Shown one piece after another: positions 9,249 to 18,654 of a stretch of DNA of 64,000 nucleotides (position 1 is the first letter of the stretch; every line of letters begins with the position of its first letter). The stretch is taken from assembly GCF_030687575.1 (NCBI RefSeq), contig NZ_CP117439.1, forward strand, positions 5,533,501-5,597,500, written 5' to 3'. Origin of the DNA: Pseudomonas sp. FP2309. GTDB lineage: Bacteria; Pseudomonadota; Gammaproteobacteria; Pseudomonadales; Pseudomonadaceae. Made by a program: the position numbers and the translations under genes. The notes beneath the pieces are model-generated. The model searched no databases. It was not told the DNA's origin and saw nothing but the letters and a program-made list of their open reading frames with translations.

Positions 9249-9812
9249 GTGCCGCACTCAATCGCCCCTCCCGATGCTTGCCAATGGCTGACCCAGAGCC
9301 TTCTGAAACCCGCACCTACGCCATTGGCCCTCAACTGGCTATTCGATGACGGCTCGCTGACGCGTCGGCTGACGTGGCTGTCCGACGAGGGCTTCAGTGT
9401 GACGCCGCTGTTCGAAGGCTGGCAGCCGCTGCGGGATGACGAATGTGCCGCCCTCGACCTGGCCCCCGCCACGGTCGGCTGGGTACGCGAGGTGTATTTG
9501 CGCGGGCGTGGCCAGCCGTGGGTGTTTGCCCGCAGCGTCGCCGCGCGCAGTGCCTTGCAGGGCGACGGCCTGCATATGGACGAACTGGGCAGCCGCTCGC
9601 TGGGGGAGCTGCTGTTCTGCGACCACGCGTTCACCCGCCAGGCGATCGAGGTGTGCCATTACCCCGCGCACTGGTTGCCGACCGCCGATCAGACCGACGG
9701 CTTGTGGGCGCGCCGCTCCCGCTTTGATCGTGGGGCGCTGAGCGTGTTGGTGGCGGAAGTCTTCTTGCCTTGCTTCTGGCATGCGCTGCATGACCATCCG
9801 GAGAACTGCTGA
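9249..9812 (+). CDS. ubiC: Chorismate pyruvate-lyase
   Basis: This 187-residue enzyme removes pyruvate from chorismate to give 4-hydroxybenzoate, the first committed step of ubiquinone synthesis. It starts at a GTG. Length and the segments [15 protein letters not shown] and LGELLF match the UbiC family. The C-terminal half carries the WARRSRF stretch found in active members. Its stop overlaps the ubiA start by one base (TGATG), so the two are translationally coupled. Confidence 0.93.
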   Translation: MPHSIAPPDACQWLTQSLLKPAPTPLALNWLFDDGSLTRRLTWLSDEGFSVTPLFEGWQPLRDDECAALDLAPATVGWVREVYLRGRGQPWVFARSVAARSALQGDGLHMDELGSRSLGELLFCDHAFTRQAIEVCHYPAHWLPTADQTDGLWARRSRFDRGALSVLVAEVFLPCFWHALHDHPENC

Positions 9813-10702
9813 TGTATCAACGTGTGCTCAAATCCTTGAACCGCCTGAACCCCAGGGCCTGGGATTTCATTCAGTTGACGCGCATGGACAAGCCGATCGG
9901 CATCTACCTGCTGCTGTGGCCGACGCTGTGGGCGCTATGGATCGCCGGCAAGGGCTCGCCGTCTCTGCTCAATATCGTGATTTTCGTGCTCGGCGTGGTC
10001 CTGACCCGGGCCGGCGGCTGTGTGATCAACGACTGGGCCGACCGCAAGGTCGACGGCCATGTAAAACGCACCGAGCAGCGCCCTCTGGTGAGCGGCAAGA
10101 TCAGTTCGAAAGAGGCACTGGTGTTTTTTGCGCTGCTGATGGGCCTCAGTTTCCTGCTGGTGCTGCTGACCAACGCCACCACGATCCTGCTGTCCCTCGG
10201 CGGCCTGGCCCTGGCGGCGAGCTATCCGTTCATGAAGCGCTACACCTATTACCCCCAGGTGGTCCTGGGCGCGGCGTTCTCGTGGGGCATGCCGATGGCG
10301 TTCACCGCCGAAACCGGACATCTGCCGGCCACTGCATGGCTTCTGTACATCGCCAACCTGCTGTGGACCGTGGGCTACGACACGTATTACGCGATGACCG
10401 ACCGTGACGACGATTTGAAAATCGGCGTGAAATCCACCGCGATTCTGTTCGGTGATGCCGACCGCGTGATCATCCTCACCCTGCAAGGCCTGGCGCTGGT
10501 GTGTCTGCTGCTGGCGGGCGCACGGTTCGAACTGGGCGGCTGGTTCCATCTGGGGTTGGTCGCAGCGGCGGGCTGCTTCGCGTGGGAGTTCTGGTACACC
10601 CGCGACCGGGACCGCTTGAAGTGCTTCAAGGCGTTCCTGCACAACCACTGGGCCGGGCTGGCGATTTTTGTCGGGATTGTGCTGGATTACGCGGTTCGTT
10701 AA
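9812..10702 (+). CDS. ubiA: 4-hydroxybenzoate polyprenyltransferase
   Basis: This 296-residue integral membrane enzyme attaches the polyprenyl tail to 4-hydroxybenzoate in ubiquinone synthesis. Both Asp-rich prenyl-diphosphate sites are visible: [15 protein letters not shown] near residue 70 and [12 protein letters not shown] near 190. They are separated by several hydrophobic helices. It follows ubiC with overlapping stop and start codons. A REP-type palindrome pair follows the stop. Confidence 0.95.
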   Translation: MYQRVLKSLNRLNPRAWDFIQLTRMDKPIGIYLLLWPTLWALWIAGKGSPSLLNIVIFVLGVVLTRAGGCVINDWADRKVDGHVKRTEQRPLVSGKISSKEALVFFALLMGLSFLLVLLTNATTILLSLGGLALAASYPFMKRYTYYPQVVLGAAFSWGMPMAFTAETGHLPATAWLLYIANLLWTVGYDTYYAMTDRDDDLKIGVKSTAILFGDADRVIILTLQGLALVCLLLAGARFELGGWFHLGLVAAAGCFAWEFWYTRDRDRLKCFKAFLHNHWAGLAIFVGIVLDYAVR

Positions 10703-10789
10703 CCGGCGGAACCCGCGGCCGTCTGTAGTGAGCGCAAGCGGCCCTCAACAGGACCGCCGCGTCGTATCAGATACAGCGTGGCGCCTGGG

Positions 10790-10836
10790 CCTGGGGCTGC
10801 TGCGCAGCCCAACGCGGGCAAGCCTGCTCACCACAA
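10790..10836. repeat. REP-type palindrome pair
   Basis: The palindrome GGGCTGCTGCGCAGCCC is followed by GCGGGCAAGCCTGCT and CCACAA. On the minus strand this reads as a TGTGG-head followed by two hairpins, the layout of pseudomonad REP doublets. It sits between convergent ubiA and the small secreted protein gene. Related elements are at 15794 and 24082. Confidence 0.7.
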
Positions 10837-10861
10837 CACAATTTGGGCGCGCCCCGTTCGG

Positions 10862-11242
10862 TCAGGGCTTGGCGACTTTCCAGGCACCGTCCATTTTGCC
10901 CTCACCGGTCATGTCACCGGCCTTTTTGTCCATGATGAAGGTATACAGCGGCTTGCCGTCGTAGGCCCACTGGCTCTTTTGATCGTCACGGGTGATGACG
11001 GTCCACTTGCCCATGGGCTTGGCGGTGGAATCGGCCATCAACGGCGGCCAGTTCGTCGCGCATTTGTCGTTGCACATGGATTTTCCGTCGGCATCCTTGG
11101 CAAAGGTGTAGAGCGTCATCGACTTGTGATCCACCAACATCCCGTCTTTGGTCATCGCCGGCTCTGCCGCGAACGCCAGGGTCGGCAGCGTCAACGCTGC
11201 CGTTACCAACAGGGCTTTCCAGGAAACAGTACTGTAAGTCAT
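10862..11242 (-). CDS. Secreted small protein with two Yx(FWY)xxD repeats (COG4315-like)
   Basis: The mature part follows a clear signal peptide: a 126-residue precursor starting MTYSTVSWKALLVTAALTL with AFA-AEP as the cleavage region. The start at 11242 has AAGGAAGG upstream, so longer in-frame starts are rejected. Two copies of the family motif occur, LYTFAKD and LYTFIMD, together with CNDKCATNWPPL. The family is of unknown function and usually periplasmic or lipid-anchored; no lipobox is present here. A reverse-oriented Pho box at 11366-11383 faces this gene, suggesting phosphate control. Confidence 0.85.
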   Translation of the reverse strand: MTYSTVSWKALLVTAALTLPTLAFAAEPAMTKDGMLVDHKSMTLYTFAKDADGKSMCNDKCATNWPPLMADSTAKPMGKWTVITRDDQKSQWAYDGKPLYTFIMDKKAGDMTGEGKMDGAWKVAKP

Positions 11243-11324
11243 CGGAACCTTCCTTTTGTGGTTGTCAGGATTCGGACTCAAAGCGTAGTCCAGAGTGCCG
11301 TGAATTGCCCCAGCGACTAAATTA

Positions 11325-11342
11325 CTGTCACACGACTGCAAT
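11325..11342 (+). promoter_or_regulatory. Pho box of phoB
   Basis: CTGTCAC-ACGA-CTGCAAT compares with the consensus CTGTCAT-N4-CTGTCAT, with 6/7 and 5/7 matches in the two half-sites. A -10-like TCTAAT begins 11 bases after the box (11353-11358), which is the spacing PhoB uses. The phoB start is at 11397, so the operon is probably autoregulated. Confidence 0.75.
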
Positions 11343-11365
11343 AATTCCGTTATCTAATGCGGCGC

Positions 11366-11383
11366 AAGACAGTTAAATGACAA
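11366..11383 (-). promoter_or_regulatory. Second, oppositely oriented Pho box
   Basis: On the minus strand the bases read TTGTCAT-TTAA-CTGTCTT, with 6/7 matches in each half and an AT-rich spacer. It faces away from phoB toward the secreted protein gene that starts at 11242. Its right edge touches the phoB ribosome site (AGAGGA at 11383-11388), so PhoB binding here could also repress phoB translation or elongation. Confidence 0.55.
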
Positions 11384-11396
11384 GAGGATTTTGAGC

Positions 11397-12086
11397 ATGG
11401 TTGGCAGGAGCATTCTGATCGTCGACGACGAAGCGCCCATCCGCGAGATGATCGCCGTTGCGTTGGAGATGGCCGGCTACGACTGCCTGGAGGCGGAAAA
11501 CTCCCAGCAGGCCCATGCCATTATCGTCGACCGCAAACCGGACCTGATCCTGCTGGACTGGATGCTGCCCGGCACCTCCGGCATCGAACTGGCCCGCCGC
11601 CTCAAACGCGACGAGCTGACCGGGGATATCCCGATCATCATGCTCACCGCCAAAGGTGAAGAGGACAACAAGATTCAGGGCCTGGAAGTCGGCGCCGACG
11701 ACTACATCACCAAGCCGTTTTCCCCACGCGAACTGGTGGCGCGTCTGAAGGCCGTATTGCGCCGCGCCGGGCCTACCGATGGCGAAGCACCTATCGAAGT
11801 CGGTGGCCTGCTCCTGGACCCGATCAGCCACCGCGTGACCATCGACGGCAAGCCAGCCGAGATGGGGCCGACAGAATACCGTCTGCTGCAATTCTTCATG
11901 ACCCACCAGGAGCGCGCCTACACCCGTGGCCAGTTGCTCGACCAGGTATGGGGCGGCAACGTGTACGTGGAGGAGCGCACTGTGGATGTGCATATCCGCC
12001 GCCTGCGCAAAGCCTTGGGCGATGCCTATGAAAATTTGGTACAAACCGTGCGCGGTACCGGCTATCGGTTTTCAACCAAAGGTTGA
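11397..12086 (+). CDS. phoB: Phosphate regulon response regulator PhoB
   Basis: This 229-residue OmpR-class regulator is phosphorylated by PhoR under phosphate limitation and binds Pho boxes. The receiver domain has acidic residues D10/D11, phospho-acceptor D54 (in LLDWMLPG) and the conserved Lys in [10 protein letters not shown]. The winged-helix domain includes [13 protein letters not shown] and [14 protein letters not shown]. The ATG at 11397 with AGAGGA eight bases upstream is preferred over the TTG at 11391. phoR follows after an 89-base gap containing a repeat element. Confidence 0.97.
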   Translation: MVGRSILIVDDEAPIREMIAVALEMAGYDCLEAENSQQAHAIIVDRKPDLILLDWMLPGTSGIELARRLKRDELTGDIPIIMLTAKGEEDNKIQGLEVGADDYITKPFSPRELVARLKAVLRRAGPTDGEAPIEVGGLLLDPISHRVTIDGKPAEMGPTEYRLLQFFMTHQERAYTRGQLLDQVWGGNVYVEERTVDVHIRRLRKALGDAYENLVQTVRGTGYRFSTKG

Positions 12087-12089
12087 GCT

Positions 12090-12160
12090 ATAAGCAATCA
12101 GCCGCAAGTTAAAGCGGGACTGCTTAAGCTTGGAGCTTGCAGCTTGAAACTTGAAACTGC
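12090..12160. repeat. Palindromic intergenic repeat, copy 1 of 3
   Basis: Contains GCTATAAGC, AGCCGCAAGTTAAAGC and GGAGCTTGCAGCTTG. The arms CCGCAAG and CTTGCAGCTTG are shared with copies at 17719 and 18655. It separates phoB from phoR without a visible terminator and could form a hairpin within the transcript. Confidence 0.55.
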
Positions 12161-12175
12161 TCCGAAGGACGCAAC

Positions 12176-13498
12176 TTGAACCAGAACTGGCATGGCACCC
12201 TGATCCGCCACATGCTCCTGTTGATCACCGGCTGCCTGTTGGTCGGGTTGATCAGCGGCTATTACGGTTGGAGCCTGGCCATCGGCATCGGCTTGTACCT
12301 GGGCTGGACCCTCAAACAGCTGCTGCGCCTGCATGAATGGCTGCGCCAGCACAAACCCGACGAAGCGCCACCCGACGGCTACGGTCTGTGGGGCGAGGTA
12401 TTCGACAGCATTTACCACCTGCAACGCCGCGACCAGCGGGTGCGCGGACGCCTGCAAGCAGTGATCGACCGGGTGCAGGAGTCCACCGCCGCGCTCAAGG
12501 ACGCGGTGATCATGCTCGACAGCGACGGCAACCTGGAATGGTGGAACCGCGCCGCCGAAACCCTGCTGGGCCTCAAGACGCCCCAGGACAGCGGCCAGCC
12601 GGTGACCAACCTGGTGCGCCACCCGCGCTTCAAGGAGTACTTCGAGCAGGAGAACTACGAAGAAGCCCTGGAAATCCCCTCGCCGACCAACGACCGCGTG
12701 CGTATCCAGCTGTACTTGACGCGCTACGGCAACAACGAACACCTGATGCTGGTGCGTGATGTGACCCGCATTCACCAGTTGGAGCAAATGCGCAAAGACT
12801 TCGTCGCCAACGTCTCCCACGAACTGCGCACGCCGTTGACGGTGATTTGCGGCTATCTGGAGACGCTGCTGGACAACGTCGAGGAGATCAACCCGCGCTG
12901 GAGCCGCGCACTGCAACAGATGCAGCAGCAGGGCTCGCGCATGCAGACCTTGCTCAACGACCTGCTGTTGCTGGCCAAGCTGGAGGCCACCGATTACCCG
13001 TCGGACAACCACCCGGTGGCCGTGCACAGCCTGTTGCAGACCATCAAGAATGACGCCCAGGCCCTGTCGGGCGAGCGTGGCCAGCAGATCACCCTGGAAG
13101 CGGACTCCCAGGTGTTGCTCAAAGGCAGCGAGGGCGAATTGCGCAGCGCGTTCTCCAACCTGGTGTTCAACGCGGTGAAATACACCCAGGACAAGGGCAA
13201 CATACGCATCCGCTGGTGGGCCGATGAACACGGCGCGCACCTGAGCGTGCAGGACTCGGGCATCGGTATCGACGCCAAGCACCTGCCGCGCCTGACCGAA
13301 CGCTTCTACCGCGTCGATTCCAGCCGCAACTCCAACACCGGCGGCACCGGATTGGGCCTGGCGATCGTCAAGCATGTACTGCTGCGCCACCGCGCCCGCC
13401 TGGAAATCAGCAGCGTGCTGGGCCATGGCAGCACCTTTACCTGCCATTTTCCGACAACGCAGGTGACCCGTTCACGCCTTGTCGGAAACGACGAATAA
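12176..13498 (+). CDS. phoR: Phosphate regulon sensor histidine kinase PhoR
   Basis: This 440-residue membrane kinase phosphorylates PhoB when the Pst-PhoU complex signals phosphate shortage. It starts at a TTG. Two membrane segments lie at about 11-27 and 30-46 with almost no periplasmic loop, as in PhoR. A PAS domain follows at about 95-200. The dimerisation region carries phospho-acceptor H215 in FVANVSHELRTPL. The ATP-binding domain has the N box NAVKYT, the G1 box DSGIGI, and GGTGLGLAIVKH. Co-transcription with phoB is inferred. Confidence 0.96.
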   Translation: MNQNWHGTLIRHMLLLITGCLLVGLISGYYGWSLAIGIGLYLGWTLKQLLRLHEWLRQHKPDEAPPDGYGLWGEVFDSIYHLQRRDQRVRGRLQAVIDRVQESTAALKDAVIMLDSDGNLEWWNRAAETLLGLKTPQDSGQPVTNLVRHPRFKEYFEQENYEEALEIPSPTNDRVRIQLYLTRYGNNEHLMLVRDVTRIHQLEQMRKDFVANVSHELRTPLTVICGYLETLLDNVEEINPRWSRALQQMQQQGSRMQTLLNDLLLLAKLEATDYPSDNHPVAVHSLLQTIKNDAQALSGERGQQITLEADSQVLLKGSEGELRSAFSNLVFNAVKYTQDKGNIRIRWWADEHGAHLSVQDSGIGIDAKHLPRLTERFYRVDSSRNSNTGGTGLGLAIVKHVLLRHRARLEISSVLGHGSTFTCHFPTTQVTRSRLVGNDE

Positions 13499-13722
13499 TC
13501 CGAACACCACACACCTGAACGGGTGAGAAGGCGCTCGCCTATCGCAGACAAGCGCCCTTCCACACCCGGACTTGCCGTGTCTTGGCGAACACATTCCTTG
13601 CCCCACCCGGCAGCCGCCACTAGGCAAGCGCCGCGCCAGTCGCTACATTGGCCGACTTGCACCTGCCTTTCAGGCCTGTCTTTCACCCCCTATTGAACAC
13701 ACGGAACCTGCAAAACCCCATC

Positions 13723-15063
13723 ATGGACCCTTCCCCTGGTATCACCCTCGCCACACTCTTTGCCGACTTCGGCATGATTCTTTTTGCTCTGGTCCTGGTA
13801 CTGCTCAACGGTTTTTTCGTTGCGGCGGAATTCGCCATGGTCAAACTGCGCTCGACCCGGGTCGAAGCCATCGCCCATACCAACGGCTGGCGCGGGCAGA
13901 TCCTGCGCACCGTACACAGCCAGCTCGACGCCTACCTGTCGGCCTGCCAGTTGGGTATCACCCTCGCCTCGCTGGGCCTGGGCTGGGTCGGTGAGCCGGC
14001 CTTCGCACACATCCTGGAGCCGTTGCTGGGCGCCATGGGCGTCGAATCGCCGGAAGTGATCAAGGGTGTGTCGTTCTTCGCGGCGTTCTTTGTGATCTCT
14101 TACCTGCACATCGTGGTCGGTGAGTTGGCGCCCAAATCCTGGGCCATTCGCAAACCCGAGCTGCTGTCGCTGTGGACCGCGGTGCCGCTGTACCTGTTCT
14201 ACTGGGCCATGTACCCGGCAATCTACCTGCTCAACGCCAGCGCCAACGCCATCCTGCGCATCGCCGGCCAGGGCGAGCCCGGCCCGCACCATGAGCACCA
14301 TTACAGCCGCGAAGAACTCAAGCTGATCCTGCACTCCAGCCGTGGCCAGGACCCGAGCGACCAAGGCATGCGCGTACTGGCCTCGGCCGTGGAAATGGGC
14401 GAACTGGAAGTGGTGGACTGGGCCAACTCCCGGGAAGATCTGGTAACCCTGGACTTCAATGCCCCGCTTAAAGAGATCCTGGCCCTGTTCCGCCGGCATA
14501 AATTCAGCCGCTATCCGGTGTACGACGCGGTGCGCAATGAATTCGTGGGTCTGCTGCACATCAAGGACCTGCTGCTGGAACTGGCCGCCCTGGACCATAT
14601 CCCCGAGTCGTTCAACCTGGCTGAACTGACCCGCCCGCTGGAACGTGTGTCGCGGCACATGCCGTTGTCGCAGTTGCTGGAGCAGTTCCGCAAAGGCGGC
14701 GCGCACTTTGCCCTGGTCGAAGAGGCCGACGGCAAGATCATCGGCTACCTGACCATGGAAGACGTGCTGGAAGTGCTGGTGGGCGATATCCAGGATGAAC
14801 ACCGCAAGGCCGAGCGCGGCATCCTGGCTTACCAGCCGGGCAAGCTGCTGGTACGCGGCGACACCCCGCTGTTCAAGGTCGAGCGCCTGCTGGGCGTCGA
14901 CCTGGACCACATCGAAGCGGAAACCCTGGCCGGGCTGATCTACGACACGCTCAAGCGCGTACCGGAAGAGGAAGAAGTGTTGGAGGTCGAAGGCCTGCGC
15001 ATCATCGTCAAGAAGATGAAAGGGCCGAAGATCGTGCTGGCCAAGGTCCTGCTGCTGGACTGA
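13723..15063 (+). CDS. CNNM/CorC-family membrane protein (HlyC/CorC)
   Basis: The protein is 446 residues from the ATG at 13723 (MDPSPGITL). An in-frame codon at 13648 would add a proline-rich non-membrane leader and is rejected. A DUF21 membrane domain with four hydrophobic segments spans about 12-190. A CBS pair follows at about 205-330 (FSRYPVYD, LLHIKDLL, GYLTMEDVLE) and a CorC_HlyC domain closes the protein. CNNM/CorC proteins are linked to Mg2+ or other cation export; hemolysin is a historical label. It follows phoR as in PAO1 (PA5362). No Pho box is visible before it. Confidence 0.9.
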   Translation: MDPSPGITLATLFADFGMILFALVLVLLNGFFVAAEFAMVKLRSTRVEAIAHTNGWRGQILRTVHSQLDAYLSACQLGITLASLGLGWVGEPAFAHILEPLLGAMGVESPEVIKGVSFFAAFFVISYLHIVVGELAPKSWAIRKPELLSLWTAVPLYLFYWAMYPAIYLLNASANAILRIAGQGEPGPHHEHHYSREELKLILHSSRGQDPSDQGMRVLASAVEMGELEVVDWANSREDLVTLDFNAPLKEILALFRRHKFSRYPVYDAVRNEFVGLLHIKDLLLELAALDHIPESFNLAELTRPLERVSRHMPLSQLLEQFRKGGAHFALVEEADGKIIGYLTMEDVLEVLVGDIQDEHRKAERGILAYQPGKLLVRGDTPLFKVERLLGVDLDHIEAETLAGLIYDTLKRVPEEEEVLEVEGLRIIVKKMKGPKIVLAKVLLLD

Positions 15064-15066
15064 CCC

Positions 15067-15738
15067 TTAATTGCCCAACGCAAAGTTGGGCAATGCCCCT
15101 ACGGGCTGGTTGAACTCATACGGAATCGACACCAGCCCCGCCGCGCCGGCCCGCTGCACTACAAAGTGCAGATGCGGCCCGCTGCTATTGCCGGTATTGC
15201 CCGACAGCCCCAGCGGGCTGCCCACCGCCACGCGCTGCCCTGCCCTCACACTGACCGACCCTTGCTTGAGATGCAGGTACACGCCCTGGGTGCCATCGTC
15301 GTGCTGCACCCGCACAAAATTGCCCGACGCATCGTTGCCACGTCCGGCCTGCTCGTTCTCAATGTTCACCACGACGCCGCCGCGCGCGGCAATGATCGGC
15401 GTGCCTTCAGGCATGGCGATGTCCATGGCGTAGCGGCTCTTGGCGTCGGTATGGCTGTAACGGCCATTGGGGCCCTGGCTCAGCCGGAACGGACCGCCGC
15501 GCCAGGGTAAGGGATAGCGATAGGCTTGCCGTGGGTAGAGCGGTGACGGTAGATCAAGCACCGGGCGTTTCACACGCTCGACCTTGCGCTCCTGCACCAC
15601 GAAGGCCTGGGCGCCAGGGGTGTGCCGGTCACTGAAGACCACCTCGCCGTTGGCATCAACGGATTTGTAGAGGGTCATGGCCTGGGTCACGTGGATGACC
15701 GTGGCCAACCCGCAACACAGCAAAAGGCGAAGGAGCAT
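15067..15738 (-). CDS. M23-family peptidoglycan endopeptidase with DUF4124 N-terminus
   Basis: This is a 223-residue exported protein with a signal peptide of about 20 residues (LLRLLLCCGLATVIHVTQA). A DUF4124-like segment (LYKSVDANGEVVFSD) follows, then an M23/LytM domain. Zinc ligands H96, D106 and H191 and catalytic H156 and H189 (GPHLHF) are all present, so it should be active rather than a regulatory homologue. Its 3' end is only 3 bases from the convergent CorC gene. It matches PA5363 by position. Confidence 0.92.
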   Translation of the reverse strand: MLLRLLLCCGLATVIHVTQAMTLYKSVDANGEVVFSDRHTPGAQAFVVQERKVERVKRPVLDLPSPLYPRQAYRYPLPWRGGPFRLSQGPNGRYSHTDAKSRYAMDIAMPEGTPIIAARGGVVVNIENEQAGRGNDASGNFVRVQHDDGTQGVYLHLKQGSVSVRAGQRVAVGSPLGLSGNTGNSSGPHLHFVVQRAGAAGLVSIPYEFNQPVGALPNFALGN

Positions 15739-15793
15739 GGCGCGAACCTGCCGGGATGACTGAGCGGCAGGTTAGCAAGGGCTCATGACAATC

Positions 15794-15844
15794 TTGAGCG
15801 GCCTTGCGCCGCTTGGCCCAACGGGAGCAAGCGCCCTCGCCACA
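15794..15844. repeat. REP-type palindrome pair
   Basis: On the minus strand it reads GTGTGGCGAGGGCGCTTGC then TCCCG, followed by a second hairpin around AAGCGGCGCAAGGCCGCTT. The head sequence TGTGGCGAG is the standard opening of pseudomonad REPs. It fills the gap between two minus-strand genes. Confidence 0.75.
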
Positions 15845-15847
15845 CGA

Positions 15848-16762
15848 TCAGGCACCCGGCACGAAATGCTTCTGCGCTGTGCCCCGTGCGATCAAGCGCG
15901 AGATGTAGTCAAGCTTCTGCGCATCCTGATCGATAAACCGGAACGTCAGTTGCAGCCAGTCGCTGTCGGGCTTGGGCTCGAACGCGACGATGGCGTGCAG
16001 GTAGCCGTTGAGGCGGGCCACCTCGGCGTTGTCGCCTTGTTCCAGGTCGAGCACGGCGCTTTCCAATACCTGAGGCAGGACTTCACCGCGGCGCACCACC
16101 AGCAGCGCTTCCTTGATGCTCAGCGCCTTGATCACGCATTGCTGGGTGCCGCTGGACAGACGCAGCTGGCCCTGGCCACGACCGGCAGACGGCGCGGCGG
16201 ATGGGGTGGCGGCGCGAACCGGCGGGCTGTTGAGCAGGCCTTTGCTGGGCGCCGACGCAGCCGCTGCAACGGGCGCCGCACGCGCGGCCTCAGGCTTGCC
16301 GCCGGTCAGGGCGCTCAGGGAGTCGTTGCCGAAGGCCGAGTTCATCTTGGTCGGTGCGCTGGCGACCAACGCGTCAAGGCGGCCGACCTTCTGCAGAGCC
16401 TGCTTGACCTTGTTCAGCAGTTGTTCGTTGGTGAATGGCTTGCTGACGTAACCGGATACCCCGGCCTGGATGGCCTGGACCACGTTCTCTTTGTCGCCAC
16501 GGCTGGTCACCATCACGAACGGCATGGCTTTGAGGTGCGGCTGTTCGCGGCACCAGGTCAGCAGCTCCAGCCCGGACATCTCCGGCATTTCCCAGTCGCA
16601 CAGCACCAGGTCGAAGGTCTCGCGCATCAGGATGGTCTGGGCTTTCTTGCCGTTCACCGCATCTTCAAGCTTGATCCCAGGGAAGTAGTTGCGCAGGCAC
16701 TTCTTCACCAGATCGCGGATAAACGAGGCGTCATCCACCACCAACACACTGACTTTACTCAT
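15848..16762 (-). CDS. Response regulator with C-terminal PilZ-like domain
   Basis: This 304-residue protein has a CheY-like receiver at 1-125 with D10/D11, phospho-acceptor D56 (LCDWEMPEM), and the conserved Lys in VSKPFTNEQL. A disordered Ala/Pro linker follows at about 140-195. The C-terminal region of about 100 residues resembles a PilZ fold, but no RxxxR or (D/N)xSxxG c-di-GMP motif is visible, so ligand binding is doubtful. It corresponds by position to PA5364. It lies beyond the phoU terminator on the same strand, so it is separately transcribed. Function unknown. Confidence 0.85.
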   Translation of the reverse strand: MSKVSVLVVDDASFIRDLVKKCLRNYFPGIKLEDAVNGKKAQTILMRETFDLVLCDWEMPEMSGLELLTWCREQPHLKAMPFVMVTSRGDKENVVQAIQAGVSGYVSKPFTNEQLLNKVKQALQKVGRLDALVASAPTKMNSAFGNDSLSALTGGKPEAARAAPVAAAASAPSKGLLNSPPVRAATPSAAPSAGRGQGQLRLSSGTQQCVIKALSIKEALLVVRRGEVLPQVLESAVLDLEQGDNAEVARLNGYLHAIVAFEPKPDSDWLQLTFRFIDQDAQKLDYISRLIARGTAQKHFVPGA

Positions 16763-16886
16763 CGACCCTTCATCCTATAAAAACTTCGGCACGCAAAACG
16801 CCTGACTGGTGGCATTTTGCCAAAACTCTGTAGTCACGTTCGGATTTTCTTTATCCGACTCGCAGAAAATTCAGACGCCACAAATG

Positions 16887-16913
16887 AAAACGCCCGACCA
16901 AAGGCCGGGCGTT
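16887..16913 (-). terminator. Intrinsic terminator of phoU
   Basis: The stem AACGCCCG...CGGGCGTT (16889-16913) with a short loop is followed on the minus strand by TTTTCATTT. It lies 17 bases beyond the phoU stop and ends the pst-phoU operon. Confidence 0.85.
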
Positions 16914-16929
16914 AATTTCTCGGGCAACC

Positions 16930-17691
16930 TTACTTATCGTCAGGTTCGCCCGGAACATTAGGGATTTGATCGGCTGAACCTTCAACTTCGGCCTTCATGC
17001 GCTTGAGGCCCATGTGCCGTACGTCGGTCCCGCGAACCAGGTAAATCACCAATTCCGAGATATTGCGTGCGTGGTCGCCGATCCGTTCCAGGGAACGCAG
17101 CACCCAGATGATGCTCAAGACCCGCGAGATAGAGCGCGGGTCTTCCATCATGTAGGTGGCCAGCTCACGCAGGGCCGTCTTGTACTCACGGTCGATGACC
17201 TTGTCGTATTGGGCCACCGACAGTGCCAGGTCCGCGTCGAAGCGCGCAAAGGCGTCGAGGGCATCGCGCACCATGTTGCGCACTTGGTCGCCGATGTGAC
17301 GCACTTCCACATAACCGCGCGGCGCTTCGCCTTCTTCACACAACTGGATGGCGCGGCGGGCGATCTTGGTGGCTTCGTCGCCGATGCGCTCAAGGTCGAT
17401 CACCGACTTGGAAATGCTGATGATCAAACGCAGGTCCGAGGCCGCCGGCTGGCGACGGGCCAGAATGCGCAGGCACTCTTCATCGATGTTGCGTTCCATC
17501 TGGTTGATCTGGTCATCGATCTCACGCACTTGCTGGGCCAGGCCCGAGTCGGCCTCGATCAGCGCAGTGACGGCGTCGTTGACTTGCTTCTCCACCAGCC
17601 CGCCCATCGCCAGGAGGTGGCTGCGCACCTCCTCAAGTTCGGCGTTGAACTGCGCGGAGATGTGGTGGGTAAGGCCTTCTTTGCTAATCAT
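16930..17691 (-). CDS. phoU: Phosphate signalling protein PhoU
   Basis: This 253-residue all-helical protein connects the Pst transporter to PhoR and keeps the regulon off when phosphate is plentiful. The two tandem three-helix PhoU repeats are visible, each with the metal-binding E/DxxxD pattern: ERIGDEATKIARR and ERIGDHARNISEL. The start at 17691 (MISKEG) has GGAG eight bases upstream. The earlier in-frame start at 17736 lies in repeat sequence and is rejected. It is the last gene of the pst operon, 113 bases after pstB, with a repeat element between. Confidence 0.96.
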   Translation of the reverse strand: MISKEGLTHHISAQFNAELEEVRSHLLAMGGLVEKQVNDAVTALIEADSGLAQQVREIDDQINQMERNIDEECLRILARRQPAASDLRLIISISKSVIDLERIGDEATKIARRAIQLCEEGEAPRGYVEVRHIGDQVRNMVRDALDAFARFDADLALSVAQYDKVIDREYKTALRELATYMMEDPRSISRVLSIIWVLRSLERIGDHARNISELVIYLVRGTDVRHMGLKRMKAEVEGSADQIPNVPGEPDDK

Positions 17692-17718
17692 GGGTTTGCT
17701 CCGCAAACGCTGTAAGCC

Positions 17719-17800
17719 ACTAGCTACAAGCTGCAAGTTGATAGGTGTCGTTGCATTGAACTGCTTTTACTTGCCGCTTGAAGCTTGCGGCCAGCAGCCC
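17719..17800. repeat. Palindromic intergenic repeat, copy 2 of 3
   Basis: Left arm TAGCTACAAGCTGCAAG and right arm CTTGCCGCTTGAAGCTTGC enclose a variable centre. The two arms are imperfect inverted repeats. It lies between pstB and phoU and overlaps nothing essential. Confidence 0.6.
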
Positions 17801-17804
17801 AGCA

Positions 17805-18638
17805 CTAGCCATAACGCCCCGTAATATAGTCTTCGGTCTGCTTCTTCGCCGGATTGGTGAACAGGGTATCGGTATCGCCGAACTCCACCAGCTTGCCCAT
17901 ATACATGAACGCGGTGTAATCGGAAACCCGCGCAGCCTGCTGCATGTTGTGGGTCACGATCACGATGGTGAACTTGGATTTGAGCTCGTAGATCAGCTCT
18001 TCGACTTTCAGCGTCGAGATCGGGTCAAGCGCCGAGCACGGTTCGTCGAGCAACAGCACTTCCGGCTCCACCGCGATGGTACGGGCAATCACCAGACGCT
18101 GCTGCTGACCGCCGGACAGACCCAGCGCCGACTCATGCAGGCGGTCCTTGACCTCGTCCCACAGCGCCGCGCCCTTCAACGCCCACTCAACGGCTTCGTC
18201 GAGGATGCGTTTCTTGTTGATGCCCTGGATACGCAGGCCGTAGACCACGTTTTCGTAGATGGTCTTGGGGAACGGGTTTGGCTTCTGAAACACCATGCCT
18301 ACCCGGCGACGCAGCTCTGCCACGTCTTCGCCCTTGCGGTAGATGTTGGTGCCGTACAGGTTGATGGCGCCCTCCACGCGGCAACCGTCCACCAGGTCGT
18401 TCATGCGGTTGAAGGTGCGCAGCAGCGTGGACTTACCACAGCCCGACGGACCGATAAACGCGGTTACACGCTGCTTGGGGATGTTCATGCTGACATCGAA
18501 CAGCGCCTGTTTGTCACCGTAGTACAGGCTCAGGCCCGGTACTTCGATGGCCACGGTTTCTTCAGCCAGGCTCAGGCTCTGCTTGTCGCGACCCAGGGCA
18601 GACATGTTGATGCCGTGGGATTGGGTTTCGTGTTGCAT
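17805..18638 (-). CDS. pstB: Phosphate ABC transporter ATPase PstB
   Basis: This 277-residue ATP-binding subunit drives high-affinity phosphate import. Walker A is GPSGCGKST, the signature is LSGGQQQRL, and Walker B is [13 protein letters not shown]. The switch His is in IVTHNMQQA. The start at 18638 (MQHETQS) has GGAGTGAG upstream. The longer frame from 18695 runs into the repeat and is not used. The N-terminal extension of about 35 residues before the ABC domain is typical of pseudomonad PstB. Confidence 0.97.
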   Translation of the reverse strand: MQHETQSHGINMSALGRDKQSLSLAEETVAIEVPGLSLYYGDKQALFDVSMNIPKQRVTAFIGPSGCGKSTLLRTFNRMNDLVDGCRVEGAINLYGTNIYRKGEDVAELRRRVGMVFQKPNPFPKTIYENVVYGLRIQGINKKRILDEAVEWALKGAALWDEVKDRLHESALGLSGGQQQRLVIARTIAVEPEVLLLDEPCSALDPISTLKVEELIYELKSKFTIVIVTHNMQQAARVSDYTAFMYMGKLVEFGDTDTLFTNPAKKQTEDYITGRYG

Positions 18639-18654
18639 GGTCTCACTCCGTTCG

